The notes: a model not told the origin generated them from the letters alone. Positions 24,800-33,257 are shown, counted from the first letter of the stretch. The stretch: 36,459 nucleotides of DNA from an uncultured Clostridium sp. (GCA_930982035.1 CAKNJL010000012.1:1-36459), one strand, 5' to 3'. Translations and numbers: made by a program.

Positions 24800-25042
24800 A
24801 TGACAAACGAAATTATGCAACAAGTAAATCAAATTTTGAAAAAACACAATATGGAAATTGTTGGTGATTTTAAAGATATGTTTGTGGAAGCTCCGAACGG
24901 CTTTCCTGAGACAGCTTTAATAAAGACATATGTACTTATAGACACCAACAAATCTTATACTGTGTATTGCAAAGCTGGAATTGTGATGCTAATCGTAGCA
25001 TCTGATTTCGAGAAGCAGACAATTGCTTGCATTAAGAAGTAA
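24800..25042 (+). CDS. Small protein of unknown function
   Basis: 80 residues (MTNEIMQQVNQILKKHNMEI..., VEAPNGFPETALIKTYVLID, CKAGIVMLIVASDFEKQ...). It looks like a compact alpha/beta protein: a first helix, then strands with hydrophobic cores. No membrane helix, no catalytic motif, no family name known to me. ATG 24800 is chosen because GGAGG lies 8 bp upstream; the frame is open further up to 24710 but without a site. Its leader carries a hairpin with a competing anti-Shine-Dalgarno, as does the gene at 25507, suggesting shared control. Confidence 0.65.
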   Translation: MTNEIMQQVNQILKKHNMEIVGDFKDMFVEAPNGFPETALIKTYVLIDTNKSYTVYCKAGIVMLIVASDFEKQTIACIKK

Positions 25043-25435
25043 GCATATTAAAAAGGTGAGTAGTCAGTGGATGATTGCTCATCTTTTTGTTAAGAAAAAT
25101 TAAAAATTTGTAAACTGGTTTCAGAAGGATAAGAAAATTAATGTTGTTTAATTTTTAATTTTATACAAAAAATGATAGAGTAGGGGGATAGCATATTTCT
25201 ATTAAATGACTATAAAAACTTTATAAATATATTAAATAAAATTCGGAACCTTTTTATATCTAAACAAGCTAAAAATTATGCATATTTCAAAAACATGTAT
25301 AATTTTTTTGGTTTTTTATACATATAAAATTTGCAAAATATATTGATTATTATATAAATATGAAATTATATTAATAAAAGTCGATTATTATTTACAAATC
25401 CACATAAAAGTGATACAATTTTAACTATATTGGTT
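25043..25435. other. Intergenic DNA with repeat 25326-25358
   Basis: No gene is recognised. A weak direct/inverted structure GATTGCTCATC lies after the 24800 gene, and the 33-bp sequence at 25326-25358 (AAAATTTGCAAAATATATTG and on) recurs exactly at 25933-25965. The rest is A+T-rich sequence that may hold the promoter of the gene at 25507. Confidence 0.5.
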
Positions 25436-25500
25436 ATTGCACAACCTAGTATAGAAAGTATACGGAGGATGTGCAATTCCTCCGTAAAATTTTGGGAGGA
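25436..25500 (+). promoter_or_regulatory. Pseudoknot-capable leader with a decoy Shine-Dalgarno
   Basis: Stem TACGGAGGA (25461-25469) / TCCTCCGTA (25478-25486) is perfect, and its 8-nt loop TGTGCAAT (25470-25477) is exactly complementary to ATTGCACA at 25436-25443, allowing an H-type pseudoknot. A small hairpin GTATA / TATAC (25449-25463) lies between. TCCTCC can also pair with the true ribosome binding site GGGAGGA at 25494-25500, six bases before the start codon. The segment therefore has two exclusive states that expose or hide the ribosome binding site. No known riboswitch class is recognised. Confidence 0.55.
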
Positions 25501-25506
25501 ATTCAA

Positions 25507-25764
25507 ATGTCAAAAAAAAGAGTAGAATTGATGCCAATTAATCCAAAAATGCCTACAACAGTTGAATATGGTATAATAACAGAAATCCGGGATACTTGTG
25601 TAATAGCAGTATTTCATGGAGTTTTACAACTAATACCAATATATCGTTTTATTAAAGAAGATGATAAAACGAAATTATCTATTGGTGCAAAAGTAAAAGT
25701 TAATCGCTATTATACGGATTCAACGAGAAAAAAGCTTTTAGCATATAACGTTGAATTGGCATAA
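25507..25764 (+). CDS. Small beta-rich protein of unknown function
   Basis: 85 residues (MSKKRVELMPINPKMPTTVE, YGIITEIRDTCVIAVFHGVL, then LIPIYRFIKEDD and GAKVKVNRYYTDSTRKKLLA). The alternation of short strands with glycines and the IGAKVKVNRYY segment suggests an SH3- or OB-like barrel, as in small nucleic-acid-binding proteins; that is inference. The ATG follows GGGAGGA. A terminator ends the transcript at 25775-25810, so it is a single-gene unit with a structured leader. Confidence 0.7.
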   Translation: MSKKRVELMPINPKMPTTVEYGIITEIRDTCVIAVFHGVLQLIPIYRFIKEDDKTKLSIGAKVKVNRYYTDSTRKKLLAYNVELA

Positions 25765-25774
25765 AAAAGGACAG

Positions 25775-25810
25775 AGGGATATTATCAAAATTTTATTTGA
25801 TAATATCCCT
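25775..25810. terminator. Terminator of the 25507 gene
   Basis: Perfect 15-bp stem AGGGATATTATCAAA (25775-25789) / TTTGATAATATCCCT (25796-25810), loop TTTTAT-like. Confidence 0.75.
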
Positions 25811-25880
25811 TGGAACTCTAGATATAAAAAATATACTGGACTAAGGCGTAGCGAAAGATCAAAGTTTTTTAGAACAATTT

Positions 25881-25910
25881 CTTTTTGCACAAAACTTTGA
25901 TAATCGGAAC
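25881..25910. repeat. Dispersed 30-bp repeat, copy 2
   Basis: Same 30 bp as at 24225-24254 with two substitutions, followed by CTTTTTGGAT. The exact 33-bp repeat 25933-25965 begins 22 bp later (its partner is at 25326-25358). Confidence 0.6.
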
Positions 25911-25932
25911 CTTTTTGGATTGAAATATAATA

Positions 25933-25965
25933 AAAATTTGCAAAATATATTGATTATTATATAAA
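25933..25965 (+). repeat. 33-bp exact direct repeat, copy 2 (copy 1 at 25326-25358)
   Basis: Begins AAAATTTGCAAAATATATTG; identical over 33 bp to 25326-25358, about 0.6 kb away. Copy 1 is upstream of the 25507 gene leader, copy 2 is upstream of the antitoxin repeats, so it may carry a shared promoter. Confidence 0.7.
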
Positions 25966-26050
25966 AATGTGATATATTTAAAGTACACTAAGCAATAAAT
26001 TTATGAAAATTGCATATAATATTATTGCTATAAAAAATAGCTAAAAAGTT

Positions 26051-26150
26051 GGTGAATCCAGCCAATAAGTGGAACTTAAAAAAGCGGTGTATCCAGCCAA
26101 TAAATGGAACTTAAAAAAGCGGTGTATCCAGCCATAAGTTGGAATTAAAA
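26051..26150 (+). ncRNA. Type III antitoxin RNA repeats (ToxI/AntiQ-like), three 35-nt units
   Basis: Three tandem units starting at 26051, 26086 and 26121 (period 35). The unit contains GGTGTATCCAGCC, then AATAAGTGGAACTTAAAAAA; the first differs at GGTGAATCC and the third is slightly changed near its end. Repeats of 34-37 nt directly before a terminator and a ToxN/AbiQ gene are the hallmark of type III toxin-antitoxin loci (the AbiQ antitoxin has about 2.8 copies of 35 nt). Each unit is expected to fold as a pseudoknot and to bind one toxin molecule. Confidence 0.8.
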
Positions 26151-26154
26151 AAAG

Positions 26155-26180
26155 AAGATTAGAGTTTAGGCTCTAATCTT
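26155..26180 (+). terminator. Terminator between antitoxin repeats and toxin gene
   Basis: AAGATTAGAG (26155-26164) / CTCTAATCTT (26171-26180) followed by TAATTTTTT. In type III loci this attenuates read-through so that antitoxin RNA outnumbers toxin mRNA. Confidence 0.85.
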
Positions 26181-26258
26181 TAATTTTTTGCTCCAATTCT
26201 TAATTGCGTTTTTTTCAAAAATAATATATAATAGACTAAATTTAAGGAGGCAGATATA

Positions 26259-26768
26259 ATGATATTAAATTTAGAAATAGTCAGAGTTGATTCGGATTAT
26301 TGTGATTATTTGAGACAATTTGATAATAAAGTAGCTTATAACAAACATGAAAAAGAATTAAGACCATTTATAGGTATATTATTTGAAATAGAAACTTGTA
26401 AATATTTTGCTCCCTTATCTAGTCCAAAACCTAAACATAAAAAAATGAAAAATATGATAGACTTTTTCAAGATAAAAGATGGAGAATTAGGAGCTGTTAA
26501 TTTTAATAATATGATACCTGTAACCAATAAAAATTATACTTTAGTAGATTTAAATAAAGAAACATTGACCATAGCAGAACTAAAATATCAAAAGTTATTA
26601 AAAGAGCAATTAAATTGGTTAAATGCTCATTATCGTCAAGTGAAAAATAAGTCTTTTAGATTATATCAATTATATAACAGCGGAAAACTACCAGATAATA
26701 TGAAATCAAGATGTTGTAATTTTAGATTACTAGAAGAAAAATGTTTAGAATATAATAAAGTAAAATAG
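26259..26768 (+). CDS. Type III toxin, ToxN/AbiQ-family endoribonuclease
   Basis: 169 residues matching the ToxN/AbiQ fold: an N-terminal segment YCDYLRQFDNKVAYN, RPFIGILFEIETCKYFAPLSSPKPKH (PLSSPKxKH is the conserved region containing active-site Ser/Lys), DFFKIKDGELGAVNFNNMIPV (signature INFNNMIPV-like), and a helical C-terminus. The toxin cleaves RNA, including its own antitoxin precursor, and is neutralised by repeat RNA. ToxIN/AbiQ systems cause abortive infection by phages. The ATG follows AAGGAGG. The stop is 22 bp before the response-regulator gene, so the toxin and two-component operon may share transcripts. Confidence 0.9.
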   Translation: MILNLEIVRVDSDYCDYLRQFDNKVAYNKHEKELRPFIGILFEIETCKYFAPLSSPKPKHKKMKNMIDFFKIKDGELGAVNFNNMIPVTNKNYTLVDLNKETLTIAELKYQKLLKEQLNWLNAHYRQVKNKSFRLYQLYNSGKLPDNMKSRCCNFRLLEEKCLEYNKVK

Positions 26769-26790
26769 TAATTTATAGGAGAATTTAAGA

Positions 26791-27468
26791 ATGAAAAAGA
26801 TATTAATAGTGGAAGATGATGTCGATATTCATAATCTAATAAAAAGTGTATTAGAAAAAGAAAGATATGAAATAATTAGTGCATATTCGGGAACGGAGGC
26901 TCTACTATTGATTGAAAATAATAATATAAATTTAATATTACTAGATTTAATGTTACCTGGACTAACTGGAGAAGAAATAATAAAAAAAGTAACTGATATT
27001 CCAATTATAGTGATTAGTGCAAAGATATCATCAGAAGATAAAGTAAATGTATTATCAAGTGGTGCTAATGATTATATTACCAAACCATTTGACACAAATG
27101 AACTATTAGCAAGAGTTAAAGTACAACTTAGAATTAATAAAAAAGAACAAAATGCAAATTTAATATATAAAGATATGGTTTTAGATAAAGCAACACATAT
27201 GTTATATATAAAAAAAGAAAAAATAAATTTAACAAAAACAGAATATATAATATTAAAACAATTATTGTTAAATCCAAAACAAATTATAACAAAGACCAAG
27301 TTAATTCAAATATTGGATGAAGATAATAAAATAAATCCTGAAACACAAATATGTGATGAGAATTCTTTAAAAGTTCATATAAGCAATATAAGGAAAAAAA
27401 TAAGAAATGTTACAACAAATGAATATATAGAATCAGTATGGGGAATTGGTTTTAAATTATGTGACTAA
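26791..27468 (+). CDS. OmpR/PhoB-family response regulator
   Basis: 225 residues. Receiver domain: acidic pocket Asp in KILIVEDDVD, phospho-acceptor Asp52 in LILLDLMLPG, Lys in PIIVISAKIS. Winged-helix DNA-binding domain: from about residue 130 (NLTKTEYIILKQLLLNPKQI, then LKVHISNIRKKI and the YIESVWGIGFKL wing). It is the cytoplasmic partner of the kinase at 29285-30169; the order regulator, ABC ATPase, permease, kinase is that of peptide-antibiotic sensing and resistance operons. The likely binding sites are the TTAACTA repeats at 27486-27515. The ATG follows AGGAGA. It lies 22 bp after the toxin gene. Confidence 0.93.
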   Translation: MKKILIVEDDVDIHNLIKSVLEKERYEIISAYSGTEALLLIENNNINLILLDLMLPGLTGEEIIKKVTDIPIIVISAKISSEDKVNVLSSGANDYITKPFDTNELLARVKVQLRINKKEQNANLIYKDMVLDKATHMLYIKKEKINLTKTEYIILKQLLLNPKQIITKTKLIQILDEDNKINPETQICDENSLKVHISNIRKKIRNVTTNEYIESVWGIGFKLCD

Positions 27469-27485
27469 AAAATCTTTATTATTTC

Positions 27486-27515
27486 TTAACTAAGTTTTAA
27501 CTATTTTCTTAACTA
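27486..27515 (+). promoter_or_regulatory. Three TTAACTA direct repeats, likely response-regulator operator
   Basis: TTAACTA at 27486-27492, 27497-27503 and 27509-27515, starts 11 and 12 bp apart (one helical turn each), just before the ABC transporter genes. Direct repeats at this spacing are typical OmpR/PhoB-family operators, pointing to autoregulated control of the transporter by the neighbouring regulator. Confidence 0.55.
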
Positions 27516-27552
27516 TTTTATGATAAGATTTTTCATAAGAAAGGAGGAGAAA

Positions 27553-28467
27553 ATGGAATATATTTTAGAAGCAAATAACATTGAAAAAAGATATGGACAT
27601 TTTAAAGCCTTAAATAATCTTTCTATGCACATTCCAAAAGGTGCTATATATGGATTAATAGGAAAAAATGGAGCTGGGAAAACTACTTTAATAAGATTAC
27701 TTTGTGGTTTACAAAAAGTTACAGCAGGAGAATATACTATTTATGGTATTTCTAATAATAGTAGAAAAATTGCAGAAGCAAGAAAAAGAATAGGGGGGAT
27801 AATAGACCCCCCCTCAATTTGCTCAGATATGACAGCAATAGATAACCTTAAAGAGCAGTATAAAATTATAGGGTTGCCTTCATATAGTAAGTTAGATGAA
27901 ATACTTAAAATTGTGGGATTAGAAAATACAGGTAAAAAAACTGCTAAACATTTTTCTTTAGGAATGAAACAAAGATTAGGAATAGCAATTAGCTTAGTTG
28001 GTAATCCTGATTTATTAATTTTAGATGAACCTATAAACGGATTAGATCCTGAAGGAATAATAGAAATAAGAGAATTAATTTTAACATTAAATAGAGAAAA
28101 GGGTATTACGTTCTTAATTTCTAGTCATTATTTAGATGAATTATCTAAAATTGCAACATGCTATGGTATTATAGACAAAGGAAGCATTATAAAAGAAATT
28201 AATAAAGATGAATTAGAACAAAATTTTAAAATTAGAACACAAATCAATGTAACTAATTTAAAAGAATGTGTTAAATATTTAGAAGAAGAAAATTTACATT
28301 ATAAAGTTATTTCTAATGACAAAATTGATATATATGAGAAAGTAAATGTGTCAGAACTTGTTATTGCACTTTCTAAAAGAAATTGTATAGTAAATGATTT
28401 TCAAGAAAAAGGAGAATCGTTAGAAAACTATTATTTGAATTTAATAGGAGGTGCAAATAATGATTAA
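27553..28467 (+). CDS. ABC transporter ATPase (BcrA/lantibiotic-export type)
   Basis: 304 residues. Walker A GKNGAGKT (about 37-44), Q-loop region, signature LGMKQRLGIA (about 136-145), Walker B LLILDEPINGLDP (about 153-165) and H-loop ISSHYLDELS. The C-terminal 90 residues are the extension seen in drug and peptide exporters of the BcrA/CcmA group. With the permease it forms an exporter at the membrane, probably giving resistance to a peptide antibiotic. ATG 27553 follows AAGGAGGAG; an in-frame ATG at 27520 lacks a site. Its stop overlaps the permease start by 8 bp, implying translational coupling. Confidence 0.93.
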   Translation: MEYILEANNIEKRYGHFKALNNLSMHIPKGAIYGLIGKNGAGKTTLIRLLCGLQKVTAGEYTIYGISNNSRKIAEARKRIGGIIDPPSICSDMTAIDNLKEQYKIIGLPSYSKLDEILKIVGLENTGKKTAKHFSLGMKQRLGIAISLVGNPDLLILDEPINGLDPEGIIEIRELILTLNREKGITFLISSHYLDELSKIATCYGIIDKGSIIKEINKDELEQNFKIRTQINVTNLKECVKYLEEENLHYKVISNDKIDIYEKVNVSELVIALSKRNCIVNDFQEKGESLENYYLNLIGGANND

Positions 28468-29275
28468 ACTATTAAAAGCAGGTTTTTTTAGATTAAAAAA
28501 AGATATTATATTTTGGTTATTTGTGTTTTTAACTATTGGAATAGCAGGATTTACATTATTTAGATATACCTCTAATGAAGAGATAAATTTAGATAAAATA
28601 GCGAATGAATTTATAATGTATATAGGACTTTTTATAGCAATATTTGTAAGTATTTTTGTTGGGAAAGAACATTCACAAGGAATTATAAGGAATAAAATTA
28701 TAGTAGGACATAGTAGAATTTCAATTTTTTTAGCAAATCTTATTATTAGTATAATAGCATCTATTTTATGCGAAATTGTGTATTTAGTATTAGTATTTTT
28801 AATTGGTATTCCTTTATTTGGGCAACTGCAGATGACACTATCTCAATTTGCAATGGTACTATTAAATACTGTATTAGTCATCATATCGTTTTGCTCTATT
28901 TTTAACTTTATATCTATGATATGCTCTGAAATAACAGTATCAACAACAATATGCATAATTCTTTTTATAACAATGTATGTAGTACAGGCTTCATTTTCTT
29001 TGCCTGCAAATACTGATAAGTATATAACTAATACATATGTAGACGAAAATGGTGTTTCTCATATTGTAAGCAAAGAACTTGATCCAAACTATCCAGGAGA
29101 TGAAAAAGTTAAACAAGCAAGAATGATTTATCTTTTAATTCCACAAGGACAGGCTATGGAAATTGGAAGCAATGATTTAGAGTATTTGAAACAAATGCCA
29201 ATTTATTCTATTACTCTAATATGTACTATAAATATATTAGGTATATATATTTTTTCTAAAAAGGAACTGAAATAG
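28460..29275 (+). CDS. ABC transporter permease (ABC-2 type)
   Basis: 271 residues with about six hydrophobic segments: FWLFVFLTIGIAGFTLF near the start, IGLFIAIFVSIFVG, FLANLIISIIASILCEIVYLVLVF, LSQFAMVLLNTVLVIISFCS, ITVSTTICIILFITMYVV and a C-terminal IYSITLICTINILGIYIF. A soluble loop (residues about 180-240) lies before the last helix. This is the membrane partner of the ATPase upstream, of the family found next to BcrA/lantibiotic-type ATPases. ATG 28460 follows GGAGG and overlaps the ATPase end. A deleted copy of this gene fused to kinase sequence is present at 24369-24650. Confidence 0.88.
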   Translation: MIKLLKAGFFRLKKDIIFWLFVFLTIGIAGFTLFRYTSNEEINLDKIANEFIMYIGLFIAIFVSIFVGKEHSQGIIRNKIIVGHSRISIFLANLIISIIASILCEIVYLVLVFLIGIPLFGQLQMTLSQFAMVLLNTVLVIISFCSIFNFISMICSEITVSTTICIILFITMYVVQASFSLPANTDKYITNTYVDENGVSHIVSKELDPNYPGDEKVKQARMIYLLIPQGQAMEIGSNDLEYLKQMPIYSITLICTINILGIYIFSKKELK

Positions 29276-29284
29276 GAGGAAAAA

Positions 29285-30169
29285 GTGAATATTAGTTTAT
29301 TATTGATAACTATTATCTTATTTTGTGCTTGTATATTTTTAATTTTAAGATTATGTTTAATAAAACATTCTATTAAAGAAATTGAAAAATCTTTTACTTA
29401 TATATTAAAAGCAGATACTAATAATATAATAACTATATCCTCATCGGATAAAGATATTAAAAATTTAACTATAAATATAAATGAGAACCTTACAGATTTA
29501 AGAAAACAAACATTACAATATAAAAGTGGAAATCAAGAATTAAAGAAAATAATAACTAACATTTCACATGATTTAAGAACACCTTTAACAGCCATTAGAG
29601 GATATATTGATTTAATACAACAAGAAAAATTGTCTGATAAACAAGAAAAATATTTAAAAATAGTTGAGAAAAAATCTAATGAATTAACAGAACTTACGAA
29701 ACAATTATTTGAGTTTTCTAAATTAATGGATATTGATATAGAATTAAAAAAGGAAAATTGTTGCATCAATGAAATTTTAGAAGAAACATTAGTGAGTTAT
29801 TATAATATTTTCAAAGAAAAAGATATCGTCCCAAAAGTTTCTATTTGTAGTAAAAAAATTTATAAATTAGTCAATAGAATCTCAATTATAAGGATATTTG
29901 AAAATATTTTATCTAATGTGTCAAAATATAGTACAGGAGATTTTAAAGTTATAATGAATGAAGATGGGACAATTTCATTCTCCAATAAAGCAAATTCACT
30001 TGATGCAACAACAGTTCAAAAAATTTTTGAACGCTATTTTTCAGTAGAAAATGCGAAAGAATCTACTGGCATAGGTCTATCTATCGCAAAAAAACTTATA
30101 GAGTTAAATGATGGTACTATTAAAGCAATATATAGCAATGGATATTTAATTATTGAAATTGGTTTGTAA
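29285..30169 (+). CDS. Sensor histidine kinase of the peptide-antibiotic type
   Basis: 294 residues with a single N-terminal membrane helix (about 3-25) and almost no extracellular part, so the transporter may act as the sensor. HisKA: NISHDLRTPLTAIRGYI with the phospho-acceptor His95. ATPase domain: N-box FENILSNVSKYS, F-box ERYFSVENAKESTGIGLSIAKK. The usual DxGxG of the G1 box is replaced by FSNKANSL, as is common in this kinase subfamily. The start GTG follows AGGAGG. It completes the operon; part of its end is duplicated in the remnant at 24369-24650. Confidence 0.9.
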   Translation: MNISLLLITIILFCACIFLILRLCLIKHSIKEIEKSFTYILKADTNNIITISSSDKDIKNLTININENLTDLRKQTLQYKSGNQELKKIITNISHDLRTPLTAIRGYIDLIQQEKLSDKQEKYLKIVEKKSNELTELTKQLFEFSKLMDIDIELKKENCCINEILEETLVSYYNIFKEKDIVPKVSICSKKIYKLVNRISIIRIFENILSNVSKYSTGDFKVIMNEDGTISFSNKANSLDATTVQKIFERYFSVENAKESTGIGLSIAKKLIELNDGTIKAIYSNGYLIIEIGL

Positions 30170-31586
30170 TATAAACTATGAAATTATTTTGTGGAATGTT
30201 GATGGGTTAGACAAATTACAATTTATACGGAGAATATTAAAATACTAATATTCTCTATGTTTTATCAAAGCAGAAGTAAGAAGAAGGGGAAGAGGGTGAG
30301 TACCTATTTTCTAAAACAATAAAATAATTATAAATAAGAATTACACTAATATATATTAATTAAAAATAAACAGAACTATAAAACAATTTTTAGAAAAAAT
30401 ATTTTAATGGAATAAATAATATAAAATCAAATTAAAATAGTAAATTAAAAATAAATTAATTAAAAAACAAAAATTATTATAATAAATTAAATTTAAAAAT
30501 TTTGTGCAATGTTTAAATTATAATATTTTTATATCAAACATTAGAATTTTAAAAAGCGAACATTTGAACAGTTTGAATTAATTAAAAATTATTCTTTTTA
30601 ATCAGTTTTAAAATTAATTTATATTAATAAATAATAAAAATACTAAAATTAAATATAGTAAAATAAATTTAATAATAAAAATCTTTCATAAAAAGTTAAT
30701 TAGAATATTAATATAATTATAATTTATTAGGCTTTAAAATCGTTTTTAAGACATTTTAATTATAAACTTAACAAGTTATATGTCTAGATTATATAAAATA
30801 CTATAACTGATATATGTATAACATGTAAAAATACTTAAAAATGGCTAAAGATTACTACTTTCAAAAAACGCCTAAAAAGTGCCAAAAAAGCGACGCACGA
30901 GAATCGATTTTAAGCCGTTTTTATTTTTTAGGCATATAGTTTGTTCGTAAAATAAGGCAAATATAGAGAAATAGGTACTTTAGAGATTTTTGAAAAATTT
31001 TCATATAATTTAATATATAAAAATTAAAAATATACAATAAGAAAATTATAGTAAGTAAACTAATTATAATAATGAAATTATATAAGCAAAATAAAAAAAT
31101 GTCTTAAAATTGATTTTAATAGTTAATAGTAATATTAATATAACAGCAATACAAAAGCCTTGAATATGTAAGAGTATAGGTTTATGACTGTTTTATATTT
31201 TTCTCCTACCTCTATTTGCACAAAACTTTGATTTTGTGCAATGTTTTGTATTTATAAATATTTAAGAGATTGTATTATATTCTCTTCCCTTTTAAATATA
31301 TTTGCAAAATAAATTTATTTATATCAGTACTTTTATTTTCTTATTTAATTTAATAATCCTCATAAAATATTAATTTATATCAATGTATTTAATTTCTTAT
31401 TTAAACCTCATAAAGCCTTAATTTATATTCAGTATTTTACATTATACTTTTTTCTATTTTTTGATTTTTTATACAAATTTTATAATAATATTTTTATAAA
31501 ATTATTTAAAACTTAATTTTAATTTTTATTGTCTTTTTTTATTTTTTTGATATTATATATTTATCAAAAATATAGGAGGTTGTATT
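30170..31586. other. 1.4-kb A+T-rich gene-free stretch
   Basis: No reading frame with a ribosome binding site or protein-like composition. Base content is far richer in A+T than the flanks. Structures seen: GTACCTATTT at about 30301 and its complement AAATAGGTAC at about 30971, 0.67 kb apart; a G+C-containing hairpin region 30870-30933 (GCCTAAAAA pairs with TTTTTAGGC, with inner GTGC/GCAC); and a perfect 10-bp stem TTGCACAAAA / TTTTGTGCAA at 31216-31241, whose 3' half TTTTGTGCAATGTTT also occurs at about 30499. It may be decayed DNA or a large RNA; I cannot tell. Confidence 0.5.
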
Positions 31587-31739
31587 ATGAATAGGCAACA
31601 AAAAAGAAAACACTTGAATCCCCTTCTTCCCCTTCCAATGCTATATCCTTCTAAAAAACGGATTATAGACAAAAAAGAAGCAAAGGCAAACCCTTCTGCT
31701 AAGGGACAAATTATCAAAAAACGACGAAGGGAAAAATAA
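31587..31739 (+). CDS. Small, very basic 50-residue protein
   Basis: MNRQQKRKHLNPLLPLPMLY, then PSKKRIIDKKEAKANPSAKG and a tail IIKKRRREK. It has a strong AGGAGG site at normal spacing and a terminator 24 bp after its stop, so it is a well-formed single-gene unit. No domain is known to me. The high Lys/Arg content suggests binding to nucleic acid or to the ribosome; this is inference only. Confidence 0.6.
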   Translation: MNRQQKRKHLNPLLPLPMLYPSKKRIIDKKEAKANPSAKGQIIKKRRREK

Positions 31740-31762
31740 AATTCATTTATAAGACCTTACAC

Positions 31763-31790
31763 GCTCCGCTATAGCGGAGCATTCTTTTTT
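31763..31790 (+). terminator. Terminator of the small basic protein gene
   Basis: Perfect palindrome GCTCCGCTATAGCGGAGC (31763-31780) followed by ATTCTTTTTT. Confidence 0.85.
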
Positions 31791-31816
31791 ATTTGTATAG
31801 GAAACACTATTACAAT

Positions 31817-31836
31817 AAAAAAATGGCTTTTAGCCA
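31817..31836 (-). terminator. rho gene terminator
   Basis: On the minus strand TGGCT AAA AGCCA is followed by seven T. It lies 41 bp beyond the rho stop codon. Confidence 0.75.
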
Positions 31837-31877
31837 CTTCTTTCATTATAAAAAATTAAAAACAAAAATCTATTATC

Positions 31878-33257
31878 TTATTTAAATCTTCTTAAATATG
31901 AATCCATTTTCTTTACAAATTCTTTATTATTTCTAGTTTTAGTCATTTCACTTATTACTTGTTCAGTAACTTCGGCAACTGGCATTGCATTCATAGCTTT
32001 CCTTAAAGCAAAAACAGTTTCTCTTTCTTCTGGAGTTAATAATAAATCATCTCTTCTTGTTCCTGATTTATTAATATCAATAGCTGGAAAAATTCTTCTT
32101 TCAGACAATTTTCTATCTAAATGAACTTCCATATTTCCAGTACCTTTAAACTCTTCAAATATAACATCATCCATTCTACTACCGGTATCAATCAATGCTG
32201 TTGCCAATATTGTCAAACTTCCACCATTTTCAATATTTCTTGCTGCCCCAAAGAATTTTTTAGGTTTATGTAATGCTGCTGGATCCATACCACCTGATAA
32301 AGTTCTTCCTGAAGAAGGAATTACAAGGTTATATGCTCTTGTTAATCTAGTAATACTATCTAATAATATTACTACATCCTTTTCTTGCTCTATAAGTCTT
32401 TTAGCTCTAGCCAAAACCATTTCAGCAACTTTTACATGATGTTCTGGTAACTCATCAAATGTTGAATGTATTACTTGTCCTTTTATTGATCTTTTCATGT
32501 CTGTAACTTCTTCTGGTCTTTCATCTATCAAAAGTACAATTAATTCTACTTCTGGGTTATTTTGAGTTATGCTATTAGCAACTTTTTTTAATAAAGTTGT
32601 TTTACCTACTTTAGGTGGAGCAACAATCATACCTCTTTGCCCTTTTCCTATTGGACACATTAAATCTATTATTCTAGTTGCATATTCATTTTGTGTAGTT
32701 TCTAATTTTAATTTTTCATTTGGATAAATTGGTATTAACTCATCAAATCTTTTTCTTTTTAATGCTTTTTCTGGATGTTCACCATTTACTTCTCCAACAA
32801 ATATCAATGAAGGGAATTTTTCACCTTCTCTATATCTAGAAATTCCTTTTATAATATCACCAGTATCAAGTCTAAATCTTCTTATTTGTACCATTGATAT
32901 ATATACATCTTTTTCACTTGATAAATAATTATCGCCTCTTAAGAAACCATATCCGTCTGGAAGGATATCTAATATTCCTTCGACAATTTCGTCACCTTCA
33001 TTAGTCAACTTGTAATCAATTATTGGTTCACCATTTTCGTCATATTGCCTTTCGACAGATTCCTTTTTTGTCTCTTCATCATTTTCTTGTATGTGAGTAT
33101 TTTCCTCTTTTTTTTCTCTTTTATCAGATGATATATTTGATACTTGTTTTAATACTTCTATAAGTTCTTCTTTTTTTAATTTTGAAATATTTTTTATATT
33201 GTGTTGTTTAGCTAATGCTTTTAATTCAACTAAACTCATTGATTCTAAATCTAACAT
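31878..33257 (-). CDS. rho: Transcription termination factor Rho
   Basis: 459 residues, an RNA-dependent hexameric helicase that ends transcription of untranslated RNA. Domains: SAP-like Rho_N (residues 1-40, [20 protein letters not shown]), a charged insert (40-70), the cold-shock/OB RNA-binding domain (about 90-150, [14 protein letters not shown]), then the RecA-type ATPase with Walker A PPKVGKT (about 214-220), Walker B VVILLDS (about 295-301), and the Q- and R-loop region [10 protein letters not shown]. Rho_N is shorter than in E. coli, as usual for Firmicutes. The ATG follows AGGAGG. It is the last gene of a minus-strand series after yabP, yabQ and divIC. Confidence 0.97.
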   Translation of the reverse strand: MLDLESMSLVELKALAKQHNIKNISKLKKEELIEVLKQVSNISSDKREKKEENTHIQENDEETKKESVERQYDENGEPIIDYKLTNEGDEIVEGILDILPDGYGFLRGDNYLSSEKDVYISMVQIRRFRLDTGDIIKGISRYREGEKFPSLIFVGEVNGEHPEKALKRKRFDELIPIYPNEKLKLETTQNEYATRIIDLMCPIGKGQRGMIVAPPKVGKTTLLKKVANSITQNNPEVELIVLLIDERPEEVTDMKRSIKGQVIHSTFDELPEHHVKVAEMVLARAKRLIEQEKDVVILLDSITRLTRAYNLVIPSSGRTLSGGMDPAALHKPKKFFGAARNIENGGSLTILATALIDTGSRMDDVIFEEFKGTGNMEVHLDRKLSERRIFPAIDINKSGTRRDDLLLTPEERETVFALRKAMNAMPVAEVTEQVISEMTKTRNNKEFVKKMDSYLRRFK

